Source of the DNA: Mycobacterium terramassiliense
GTDB taxonomy: Bacteria; Actinomycetota; Actinomycetes; Mycobacteriales; Mycobacteriaceae
DNA length: 64,000 bases
Direction of reading: 5' to 3'
Assembly (NCBI RefSeq): GCF_900157385.1
Contig: NZ_LT717701.1
Coordinates: forward strand, 903,772 to 967,771
The position numbers and the translations under genes were made by a program. Every line of letters begins with the position of its first letter. Within the stretch, counting starts at the first letter, position 1. Positions 17,954 through 25,531 of the stretch are shown here, piece after piece. Below the pieces are notes generated by a model. That model was given only the letters and a program-made list of their open reading frames with translations, ran no database searches and had not been told where the DNA came from.

Positions 17954-19435
17954 CTAATCAGCGTCGTGTGGATGTGACTCGACAAGCGCGTCGAGGAATG
18001 ACCGCGCCCAGCGGTCTACGTCGTGAGCGAGCACCTGGCGGCGCATCGCTCGCATCCAGCGCCGGCCCTCCTCGTCCGTCTGGTTGAGTGCCGCTTCGAT
18101 CGCGTCCTTGAGCCCCTCGAGGTCGTGCGGGTTGACCAGATACGCCTGCCGCAATTCGGCCGCGGCGCCGGTGAATTCGCTGAGCACCAGCGAGCCGCCT
18201 AGGTGGACGCGGCAGGCGACGTATTCCTTGGCAACCAGGTTCATCCCGTCGCGCAGTGGGGTGACCAGCATGACGTCGCTGGCCACGAAGAACGCGATCA
18301 GTTCGTCGCGGGGAACGGGGCGGTGCAGGTAGTGCACCACCGGGTGGCCGACCTCGCCGTATTCGCCGTTGATGTGGCCGACCTGGCGCTCGACGTCGCT
18401 GCGCAGGATCTGATAACTCTCCACGCGTTCGCGGCTCGGGGTGGCGAGTTGGACCAGCACGGTGTCGTCGCGTTTGGCGCGGCCCTCGGCCAGCAGCTCG
18501 GCGAAGGCTCTCAGCCGAACGTCGATGCCCTTGGTGTAGTCCAGCCGGTCGACCCCCAGCAGGATCTTTCGCGGGTTGCCCAACTCGGCGCGGATCTCCC
18601 GCGCGCGGCGCCTGACTTTCGGGTCGCGGGCCGCGTGGTCGAGCGCGGACGAGTCGATCGAAATGGGGAAGGCGCCCACCCGGACGGTGCGCGCCGCAAG
18701 CTCCACCTCGCCGAATCGCGACCGCACCCCCACCGATCCCCGGGAGGTGTTGACGCCGATCAGCTGCCGGCACAGGACCAGGAAGTTCTGCGCGCCCCCG
18801 GGCAGATGGAAGCCCACCAGGTCCGCGCCGAGGAGGCCCTCGATGATCTCGGTGCGCCACGGCATCTGCCTGAACAGCTCCACCGGCGGGAACGGGATGT
18901 GCAGGAAGAAACCGATGGTCAGGTCGGGACGCAGCTCGCGCAGCATCTTGGGCACCAGCTGGAGCTGATAGTCCTGCACCCACACGGTCGCGCCCCGGGC
19001 CGCCGCGTGCGACGTGGCCTCGGCGAAACGCCGGTTGACCGTGACGTAGCGGTCCCACCATTCGCGGTGGTAGATGGGTTTGACGATGACGTCGTGGTAC
19101 AGCGGCCACAGCGTGGCGTTGGAGAATCCCTCGTAGTACTCGGCGACGTCGTCGCCAGTCAGCCGCACCGGATACAGGTGCAGGTCCTCCTGCACGATCG
19201 GCTGGTAGTCCAGTTCGTTGTCGTCGTCGGCGACTCCCGGCCATCCGACCCACGCGCCGCGCCGGCGACGCAGCAGCGGCTCCAACGCCGTGACCAATCC
19301 CCCGGGGCTGCGTTTCCAGGCCGTCGTGCCGTCGGGCAGCCGCTCGAGGTCGACGGGCAGCCGGTTGGCGACCACCACGAAATCCGAGCTCCCGAAGTGT
19401 GCGTTCTTCGAGTTTGGGCCGCCCTGAGGAGCCAT
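17954..19435 (-). CDS. otsA: Trehalose-6-phosphate synthase OtsA
   Basis: A 493-residue GT20 glycosyltransferase making trehalose 6-phosphate from a nucleotide-glucose and glucose 6-phosphate in the cytosol; trehalose feeds mycolate transfer and stress protection. Seen: NRLP at 24-27, the SPGGLVTAL loop, WVQDYQLQLVPKMLR, LLGVDRLDYTKGIDVRL for the donor site, and TPLRDGMNLVAKEY near the C-terminus. Length and synteny match Rv3490. The ATG at 19435 directly follows the stop of the 54-residue gene upstream, suggesting translational coupling. Confidence 0.95.
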   Translation of the reverse strand: MAPQGGPNSKNAHFGSSDFVVVANRLPVDLERLPDGTTAWKRSPGGLVTALEPLLRRRRGAWVGWPGVADDDNELDYQPIVQEDLHLYPVRLTGDDVAEYYEGFSNATLWPLYHDVIVKPIYHREWWDRYVTVNRRFAEATSHAAARGATVWVQDYQLQLVPKMLRELRPDLTIGFFLHIPFPPVELFRQMPWRTEIIEGLLGADLVGFHLPGGAQNFLVLCRQLIGVNTSRGSVGVRSRFGEVELAARTVRVGAFPISIDSSALDHAARDPKVRRRAREIRAELGNPRKILLGVDRLDYTKGIDVRLRAFAELLAEGRAKRDDTVLVQLATPSRERVESYQILRSDVERQVGHINGEYGEVGHPVVHYLHRPVPRDELIAFFVASDVMLVTPLRDGMNLVAKEYVACRVHLGGSLVLSEFTGAAAELRQAYLVNPHDLEGLKDAIEAALNQTDEEGRRWMRAMRRQVLAHDVDRWARSFLDALVESHPHDAD

Positions 19436-19600
19436 TTATGTTTCGTGCTTGGCCGGCCCGATACCCAGCATCGACAAGAAGATGCGGCACTCGTCGGCGT
19501 CGTTCGCGTACGCGGCGACGACCCGCCTGGCCTGGCTTGCGGTGCTTGCTGCCAGCGGCTCCACATCGCCGAGTTCGCCATGATCAGATTTGGTAGGCAT
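19436..19600 (-). CDS. Small conserved protein upstream of otsA (Rv3489-like)
   Basis: A 54-residue reading frame starting ATG at 19600 (MPTKSDHGELGDVEPL) and ending RIFLSMLGIGPAKHET. Its TAA abuts the otsA ATG with no spacer. It is hydrophilic and helical, without a signal peptide. The length and location equal those of Rv3489 in M. tuberculosis, which supports it as a real gene despite its size. It probably forms an operon with otsA. Function unknown. Confidence 0.75.
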   Translation of the reverse strand: MPTKSDHGELGDVEPLAASTASQARRVVAAYANDADECRIFLSMLGIGPAKHET

Positions 19601-19694
19601 GACATAACTCTAGGCCAAGCGCGAGACCCGGCGGGGACCCGCTTACATACTCGCCGTAATGTGTAAACACTGGCGGATCTGAAAGGTGGGCGGA

Positions 19695-20618
19695 ATGACA
19701 CTCTCCGACCAAGCCGATGCCCGGGCCGGCTCGAAGGCGGCCAATGAGCTGGTGACCTATGAAACCCTCGACGACGGCCGCGTCGCCAGGATCTGGCTCA
19801 ACCGGCCCGAGGCCCACAACGCGCAAAGCCGCGGCCTGCTGATCCAGCTCGACGAGGCGTTCCTGCGCGCCGAGGCCGACGACACCGTGCGCGTGGTGAT
19901 CCTGGCGGCGCGCGGCAAGAACTTTTCCGCCGGCCACGACCTGGGCTCGGAGCTGGCGATCACCGAGCGCAGCCAGCTGCCGAGCTTCCGCATCAACGGC
20001 GGCACCCGTGAGCCCATCGCGGAGAAGATCTACCTGCAGGAGTGGCACTACTTCTTCCAGAACACGTGCCGCTGGCGCGATTTGCGCAAGATCACCATCG
20101 CCCAGGTGCAGGGCAACGCGATTTCGGCGGGCCTGATGCTGATCTGGGCCTGCGACCTGATCGTGGCGGCCGACAATGCGAAGTTCAGCGACGTCGTCGC
20201 CGTGCGCTTGGGGATGCCGGGCGTCGAATACTACGCCCACCCTTGGGAATTCGGGCCGCGCAAGGCCAAGGAGCTGTTGCTGACCGGCGATGCGCTGGAC
20301 GCCGACGAGGCCTACCGGTTGGGCATGGTGTCGAAGGTGTTCCCGGCCGACGAACTGGCGGACAAGACGCTGGAATTCGCCCGGCGCATCGCCGAGCGGC
20401 CCACGATGGCGGCGCTGCTGGTCAAGGACTCGGTGAACGCGGCCTCCGACGCGATGGGATTCACCGAGGCGCTGCGGCACGCGTTCCACATTCACGAGCT
20501 GGGCCACGCCCACTGGGCCGCCCACAACGAGAACAGGTACGCGGTCGGCCTGCCGCCCGACGTCGAGGACTGGCGCGACGCCAAGCCCACCCAGATCGCC
20601 CGCCGCGATACGCCTTAG
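19695..20618 (+). CDS. Enoyl-CoA hydratase/isomerase family protein
   Basis: A 307-residue crotonase. Oxyanion-hole segments are visible: GKNFSAGHDLGSEL, and later VQGNAISAGLMLIWACDLIVAAD, followed by KFSDVVAVRLGMPG. The usual catalytic Glu positions are not clearly conserved, so hydratase, isomerase or another crotonase reaction cannot be decided. The ATG at 19695 has AAAGGTGG upstream; the GTG at 19686 lies within that site. It is divergent from the otsA pair, with about 95 bp between the two starts. Many paralogs exist in mycobacteria, so I give no echA number. Confidence 0.82.
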   Translation: MTLSDQADARAGSKAANELVTYETLDDGRVARIWLNRPEAHNAQSRGLLIQLDEAFLRAEADDTVRVVILAARGKNFSAGHDLGSELAITERSQLPSFRINGGTREPIAEKIYLQEWHYFFQNTCRWRDLRKITIAQVQGNAISAGLMLIWACDLIVAADNAKFSDVVAVRLGMPGVEYYAHPWEFGPRKAKELLLTGDALDADEAYRLGMVSKVFPADELADKTLEFARRIAERPTMAALLVKDSVNAASDAMGFTEALRHAFHIHELGHAHWAAHNENRYAVGLPPDVEDWRDAKPTQIARRDTP

Positions 20619-20950
20619 GAACAGCTCTTCTCTGGGGCACATGCGCCCTTTGCGTCTCCTGCAGCAGCCGGCACCGTTGTGCCCTCACAGCGACAGGCCG
20701 ATATTGTCGCGCTGAGGTGGACAAACCGTCGACCACCCCCGGACAGGGCTTGTGTAGCGCCCGCGAAACATAACGCGGCTCACGGCCTAAATCGCTGATC
20801 ACGGCAATCTGAACTGCTATTCGGCGCGGTCGGCTGAGATTTGCGCACTAAGTCGCAGCCGCACAAAGGAATCTTTCCCGAACGCCGGAATTCCGGCAAA
20901 ACCCCGCTTACGCTGCGGAAGACAGGTCGCCGTGAGTAAGAGGAGTGGAC
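20619..20950. other. Intergenic, edge of accessory region
   Basis: About 330 bp without a convincing gene. Synteny with the mce4-otsA core ends here and the insertion-sequence-rich block begins. No tRNA or attachment-site repeat was seen. Confidence 0.5.
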
Positions 20951-22159
20951 GTGGCCGGCTTCGCAGTCCTCGATTTTGAGACCACCGGATTGGCAGCCAA
21001 TCAGAGCGACCGCGTGGTTGAAGTGGGCATCGTATTGCTCTCGTCGCACGGTGACACCGAAGACGAGTGGTCTACTTTGCTGAATCCTGGTCGCGACGTT
21101 GGCCCTACTGAGATCCATGGGATTTGTGCCGCCGACGTGCTGGCCGCGCCCACTTTCTCTGCAATCGTTCCGAGGCTGTTGAGGTGCCTTCGCGGGCGAA
21201 TTGTCGTCAGCCACAACATCGCTTTCGACCTGCGCTTCCTCGGTGCGGAGTTGCGGCGTGCCGGCGTTGCGCTCGACAACCCCTGGCTGACGGGGCTCTG
21301 CACCATGAAGTGGGCTGGTCGGCTGCTTCCGGCGGCGTCCCGAAAGCTACGGGATTGCTGCGATGCCGCTGGCGTCCTCCTCACGGATGCGCATTCCGCG
21401 CTCGCAGATGCCCGGGCCGTGGCAGGTCTGCTGAAGCACCTTCTGGAACGCGGCGGCGTTCCACCGCCTTGGGCGAGCGAGATCTCCGGTGCAGAGGAGT
21501 TCCGGTGGCCAGACGTCGCCGGTCCGGAGGTGCGGCTAGTAGTGCGCGGAACTTCCCGTCAGCGGCGGCCGGCGGGATGGCTTGATCGCATCGTGGCACG
21601 AATGCCTCGACACGAGGATATCCGGGTCGAGTCGTATCTCGAGATCCTTGAGTCCGCCCTGCTCGATCGCTACCTGTCGCTCCACGAGGAGGAGGCACTC
21701 GTGGTGACGGCTGAGGAGCTCGGCCTGTCACGCCAGCTGTTGGACGAAATCCATTGTGAATACCTGCGATCGATGGCGAGGGTAGCGCTTGCCGATGGGT
21801 TGGTCACAGACGACGAGCGCGCTGAATTGCTTCAGGTTGCCGAACTCTGCGGATTGGGTCCCAGCCACGTTGAGACCGCGCTGGCATTGGCGCCCGTACG
21901 TCAAGCAAGGGCTGAGTACGCGTTGGCCCGGGGTGACGTTGTGTGCCTCACCGGAGCAATGCGCCGAGCGCGATCCGAATGGGAGACAGAGCTCGCACGG
22001 CGCGGCATCGCGACTGGGGCGCTCACCCGTAGGACGCGCATTCTGGTCGCCGCCGATCCCGATTCGGTCAGCGGCAAGGCCAATAAGGCGCGCGAATACG
22101 GTATTCCGATCATCACCGAGGACGCCCTCACCCGCCTGCTAGACATCCCAGGTCCGTAA
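20951..22159 (+). CDS. DEDDh exonuclease with helical and BRCT-like C-terminal domains
   Basis: A protein of about 402 residues. The N-terminal 165 residues form a DnaQ-like 3'-5' exonuclease: Exo I AVLDFETTG, Exo II VVSHNIAFDLRFL, Exo III HSALADARA with the catalytic His and Asp. A helical module of the TerB-like type follows (MARVALADGLVTDDERAELL), and a BRCT-like domain ends the protein (VVCLTGAMRRARSEWE, ILVAADPDS, KAREYGIPIITEDAL). The GTG at 20951 was chosen because AGAGGAG lies 5 bp upstream. The C-terminus ...LLDIPGP is supplied by an inserted IS110 element; removing the element restores ...LLGSPINSH and a native stop. A role in DNA repair or nucleic-acid defence is possible but unproven. 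Confidence 0.85.
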   Translation: MAGFAVLDFETTGLAANQSDRVVEVGIVLLSSHGDTEDEWSTLLNPGRDVGPTEIHGICAADVLAAPTFSAIVPRLLRCLRGRIVVSHNIAFDLRFLGAELRRAGVALDNPWLTGLCTMKWAGRLLPAASRKLRDCCDAAGVLLTDAHSALADARAVAGLLKHLLERGGVPPPWASEISGAEEFRWPDVAGPEVRLVVRGTSRQRRPAGWLDRIVARMPRHEDIRVESYLEILESALLDRYLSLHEEEALVVTAEELGLSRQLLDEIHCEYLRSMARVALADGLVTDDERAELLQVAELCGLGPSHVETALALAPVRQARAEYALARGDVVCLTGAMRRARSEWETELARRGIATGALTRRTRILVAADPDSVSGKANKAREYGIPIITEDALTRLLDIPGP

Positions 22160-22163
22160 TTTG

Positions 22164-23387
22164 TCAAGCGGCGTTGGTGGTGGGGGTGTTGTGGCGGGGT
22201 GACCACGCTAGCTGTTCGTTGTATGTGGTGTGGTGGCGTAGGCAGCCGTGGAGGATTCCGACGAGGCGGTTGCCGACGGCGCGGAGGGCTTGGTGGTGGA
22301 GGTCTTCGGCAGCGCGGTGCTGGTCGTAGTAGGCGCGTGCGCCTGGGCTGCGGGTGATCGCGCAGAACGCCCATTGGTCGATAGCGTCGTAGAGCCGGCG
22401 GTTGCGGACGTGGCGGGCCAGCACGGCGCGTTTTTTGCCCGACGCGACTGTCAGCGGGGAGGTTCCAGCGTAGTTTTTGCGAGACTTGGCGGTGGTGTAG
22501 CGAGTGGGGTCGTCCCCGAACTCACCGAGCACCCGGGCGCCGAGCACAACACCAAGTCCTGGCAGGGAGCGGTAGATGTCGGCGTCCGGGTGTGTCTCAA
22601 AATGTGTCGACAGTTCGGCTTCCAGATCGCTGATCTGGTGGTTGAGCTCGATGATGATGCTGACTGTGGCGCGGGTGGTCGCCGCGAACGCGGCGCTGAC
22701 AGAGGCAGCAGTGGTGAGTTGCTCGCTACGCAGAATTTCCTGGATTTGTAGTGCTCGGGTATCGAGGTTTCGTTGGCGCCCAGCGGCTTTGAGCGCTGAC
22801 CGGATCTTGGCCACGCTCAAGCGAGCGCCCTCGGCCGGGGTCGCGGCGCGGCCGAGTACAGCCAGTGCGTCGCGGTCGGCCAGGTCGTCGAAGGCGTCCA
22901 GCGCGGCCGGGTAGTACTCGCGCAGTGCCGATCGCAGCGCGTTGGTGTGCCGGTTGCGGGTCCAGATCAGGTTCTGGTGCCCACGCGCGAGCACCTTGAT
23001 CGCCTCGGCGTCGGCGCTGTCCCCAGCGATCGGGCGATGATTGTGGCGGTCGGTGCGCACCAGCTCGGCCAGCAGTTTGGCATCGCCGGCATCGGATTTA
23101 GCTCCGGAGACATGGTGGCGGTCGCGGTAGCGAGCGACCGCCAGCGGGTTGACCGCATACACCTGGTAACCGGCCGCGACCAGCGCGTTGACCCATAAAC
23201 CTCGATCGGTTTCGATGCCGATCACGACCTGTCGGGGGTCTTGGGCGTGGGTGGCCACGATGTCGTGCAATCCGCGGATGCCGGGGAGCCCTTCTGGCAG
23301 CCGGCGCGAGGCCAGCCGGGTGCCGTTGTCGTCCATCACGTGGATGTCGTGATGATCTTCGGCCCAATCGTCGCCGACGAAGATCAT
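22164..23387 (-). CDS. IS110-family DEDD transposase/recombinase
   Basis: A 407-residue protein with the RuvC-like DEDD N-terminal domain: Asp7, Glu59 (GIETD), and Asp99 and Asp102 in KSDAGD. The C-terminal Tnp IS116/IS110/IS902 domain (SLPGLGVVLGARVLGEFGDD, then GTSPLTVASGKK) holds a likely catalytic serine near the ASG segment. A strong GGAGGTGA ribosome site precedes the ATG at 23387. IS110 recombinases use a bridge RNA from the non-coding end of the element to pair target and donor DNA. The frame is intact, so the element may be active. It differs clearly from copy 2. Confidence 0.95.
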   Translation of the reverse strand: MIFVGDDWAEDHHDIHVMDDNGTRLASRRLPEGLPGIRGLHDIVATHAQDPRQVVIGIETDRGLWVNALVAAGYQVYAVNPLAVARYRDRHHVSGAKSDAGDAKLLAELVRTDRHNHRPIAGDSADAEAIKVLARGHQNLIWTRNRHTNALRSALREYYPAALDAFDDLADRDALAVLGRAATPAEGARLSVAKIRSALKAAGRQRNLDTRALQIQEILRSEQLTTAASVSAAFAATTRATVSIIIELNHQISDLEAELSTHFETHPDADIYRSLPGLGVVLGARVLGEFGDDPTRYTTAKSRKNYAGTSPLTVASGKKRAVLARHVRNRRLYDAIDQWAFCAITRSPGARAYYDQHRAAEDLHHQALRAVGNRLVGILHGCLRHHTTYNEQLAWSPRHNTPTTNAA

Positions 23388-23623
23388 CGATCACCTCCTC
23401 TGCCGAAACGGGTGGAACCTGTTCGAGCCCAAGGCAACCCGGCGGCGACCTAATGGATCAGTGCTCGAATCGGCACGACACCCCATCAGCGCTATGGGAA
23501 GCCTCACCAACCGGCCGGGGCACGGTCTAGCCGTAGGAATCGAACATCACTCCAGGGCGCGGAAGTGCTCACCGACCGGCGGCTCGGCGACCAGCGTCCC
23601 GCTACCGGATCACTATCCGTTCG
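23388..23623 (-). ncRNA. Candidate IS110 bridge RNA region, copy 1
   Basis: Non-coding left end of the element, read toward the transposase. Four short stretches appear in bridge-RNA order: CGGTGAGC (23567-23574) equals the left target CGGCGAGC next to the core apart from one G-U-compatible change. GCTAG (23527-23531) is complementary to the right target CTAGC including the core. TGGGGTGT (23478-23485) equals the left donor TGGGATGT with one wobble-compatible change. ATTCGAG (23464-23470) is complementary over six bases to the right donor CTCGAA. RNA ends, promoter and fold are inferred, not seen directly. Confidence 0.6.
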
Positions 23624-23753
23624 AGGCTCGCCGATCAACTCCCATTAGGACGCGAGGGTTCATCGATGTCTGCTTCCGGCGCATCGGGATGACGGTGACG
23701 CGCTCTATGGACAAGCTGTTGCGTGCCCCGCCGCGGGACACGTGGCGCCCAGG

Positions 23754-24299
23754 TCAAAGGTTCCACTGGGCGAGGTGATAGCCCGTCTTCTTGTCCAGCA
23801 GGACGACGGTGGAGACCGGGTCGCGGTAGGCGTCCCAATAGACTTCGCCGCGCACGATCGCGCCGCTGGGCGCGTTGACGAGCACGTTGTCCAGCGCGTC
23901 GGGCGCGTCGCTGGCACGCGGTTTGTAGGCGTCGGCGAATGGGGTAACGCCGTCGAAGCTGAAGTCGGTCGCCATGATGTGCGGGTTGGGCACCCGGATC
24001 GCGTGGATCGTCACGTCGGCGCGGTTAGGGGTGCTGCCGGGGAAGCTTTTGATCGGCACGCCGCTGCGGGTGTAGCCGAATCCGGGGGGCGGGTCGCAGG
24101 GGGTCACACTGCTGACGGTGACGTCGGCGATGTAGGTGCCGGTGTCCACCCGCAGGGTGTCACCGATGTGGCCGATCGGCGCGTCGCCCGCCCACGCGCG
24201 CGGTGCGGATACCACGCCGACGCCCGCGGCGGCGACGAGAAAGCCGGCCAGGGCGAGTGCGGCCAGTTTGGACGGGCTGTCCGTAAAGTGATCGCGCAT
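23754..24299 (-). CDS. Secreted mycobacterial protein, MPT63/DUF1942-like
   Basis: A 181-residue protein with an N-terminal signal peptide (LAALALAGFLVAAAGVGVVS, cleavage near RAWAG). The mature part is beta-rich, with VTIHAIRVPNP and AIVRGEVYWDAYRDP resembling the immunoglobulin-like MPT63 (DUF1942) secreted antigens of mycobacteria. Family assignment is by eye and moderate. It is read leftward, 35 bp downstream of the DUF3060-like gene, so the two may form a small operon of secreted proteins. No catalytic residues recognised. The native stop of the neighbouring exonuclease gene, before the IS110 insertion, lay about 105 bp away in convergent orientation. Confidence 0.65.
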   Translation of the reverse strand: MRDHFTDSPSKLAALALAGFLVAAAGVGVVSAPRAWAGDAPIGHIGDTLRVDTGTYIADVTVSSVTPCDPPPGFGYTRSGVPIKSFPGSTPNRADVTIHAIRVPNPHIMATDFSFDGVTPFADAYKPRASDAPDALDNVLVNAPSGAIVRGEVYWDAYRDPVSTVVLLDKKTGYHLAQWNL

Positions 24300-24333
24300 T
24301 GATCCTCGACTCCCCTCGGGTCGTTGCGGCGCC

Positions 24334-24708
24334 TCAGCCCGCTTGCTGGAGCCGGTTGGTCATGCCCAATTCGCGGCCGCGGTCCCAGAGGACCGGGTCG
24401 CCGCTGTGATAGAACACCGTCTGGTCGTAGCCGTACACGGTGATGTCGTGGGTGACCGAGTCGGCGACAACGGTGTTGCCCGATCCCATGACGGTCACGG
24501 CCCAGCAGTTGCCCTTCGCGGTGATGACGTTCGCGGTGCCATTGACGATCAGCGTGGCGTCGTTGCAGTCGAGCGTCTGTTCCACGCCCTGCCCGGTGAT
24601 GTGCGTGTCGCCATTCTTCGCCTGTGCAGCCGGCGACTCGGCGGCGGTCGAGGCGGCGATGATGATGGCACAGGTGACCAGCGGCGCCGCGACGGTTGTC
24701 CAGTTCAC
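24334..24708 (-). CDS. Secreted DUF3060-like protein
   Basis: A 124-residue protein with a signal peptide (VNWTTVAAPLVTCAIIIAAS, cleavage near PAAQA). The mature part has the repetitive beta-helix-like DUF3060 pattern (LDCNDATLIVNGTANVITAKG, shortened here to NGTANVITAKG, then CWAVTVMGSGNTVVADS). Two cysteines could form a disulfide. The GTG at 24708 was chosen because AAAGGGG lies just upstream and it places the signal peptide at the N-terminus; the frame extends to 24765 without a better start. Function unknown; DUF3060 proteins are common exported proteins of actinobacteria. Confidence 0.65.
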   Translation of the reverse strand: MNWTTVAAPLVTCAIIIAASTAAESPAAQAKNGDTHITGQGVEQTLDCNDATLIVNGTANVITAKGNCWAVTVMGSGNTVVADSVTHDITVYGYDQTVFYHSGDPVLWDRGRELGMTNRLQQAG

Positions 24709-25531
24709 TACGGGCCCCTTTCGAGACGGGTCGATCTGCTCGAATGAGCCTACGTGCATTCTCACTTTCTGTGTATGGGGTAAAGCACGCCCGTCGGAGA
24801 ATTCTCAATATTCAAACAAATCACTGAGAAACCACCGGTTGGTCAAGTGCGAAATATGTTCTGCGGCAGCAGATGCCGTCGCTCAACCCTGCTTGTGGCG
24901 GCCGCTGCGTAAACTATTTGCACTTTGCAGCATCTGTGGATTAAGCGGGATGGGCGCATGAGGGAGCGTTGGCGGCTCCGACGGCAGCCGCCGGGGTTGG
25001 GCGGCCGGATTTGCCCCGAGCGCGAAAGATATTCTGCGGCATCAGATGCCGGGGCTAACATTGCCCGCCGCGGCCCAGGAGGCCAATTGTTTGCATTTTG
25101 CAGCATCTCGGGGTTAAGGCGCAATCTCGTCCGGATCTGTGACCGCGACGAGTGCAAAGGTAAGGGTATGACGATCAACCCCCTCGCCTCCGGCATGGCC
25201 GCGGCCGGAGCCTGCGGAATCCGGTTGCCGCCTATGGTCTGATCGGCGCTGCGGCCGCTTATCCGCTGTCGCGGCGACGGCTGGGCATCGATGGACGAGA
25301 AGCCCCTAACGCTGGCCTTGGCCTGCACCGTCGTGGCCTTGGCGGCGAGCATGCCGAGCAGCCGGGCGCGCCGCCTGGTGCCCGCCGGTTGGGTCATGCG
25401 CGCAATCTATGACGCCGCATTCACCCACGACGCGAACGTCACCAGGCTGCCGGGATGGTATCCGCCATTTCGCGCGGGCGTAGACGTCGCAATGGGTGCG
25501 CGGCTCGCCCTGACGAACCTTCGTAGGTGCC
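24709..25531. other. Intergenic with a pair of imperfect repeats
   Basis: About 820 bp. It holds the two related ~100-bp segments described separately. Open frames on both strands here lack ribosome sites and family features; none is called. Confidence 0.5.
24847..25118. repeat. Two imperfect ~100-bp direct repeats with internal inverted arms
   Basis: Segments at about 24847-24945 and 25021-25118 share the opening TTCTGCGGCA(G/T)CAGATGCC and the closing TTTGCA(C/T)TTTGCAGCATCT, with diverged centres. Within each copy CAGATGC near the start pairs with GCATCTG/GCATCTC near the end, so each could fold or act as a short non-autonomous mobile element. A weaker third relative may lie at about 28048-28128. 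Confidence 0.55.

Larger units (their letters stand above)
22141..23623 (-). mobile_element. IS110-family insertion sequence, copy 1
   Basis: About 1.48 kb, one transposase read leftward, no terminal inverted repeats and no target duplication, as the family requires. Ends were placed at CT cores: left end core at 23624-23625 and right end core at 22141-22142 (minus strand CT). Joining the flanks across one core restores the exonuclease frame to a native stop at 23646-23648, which independently supports the boundaries. The right end is only about 20 bp beyond the transposase stop; the left end is 236 bp and appears to encode a bridge RNA. Confidence 0.8.

Noticed and set aside
17958..19490. 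510-codon minus-strand frame and 487-codon plus-strand frame (18203-19666)
   Set aside because: Both are shadows of otsA.
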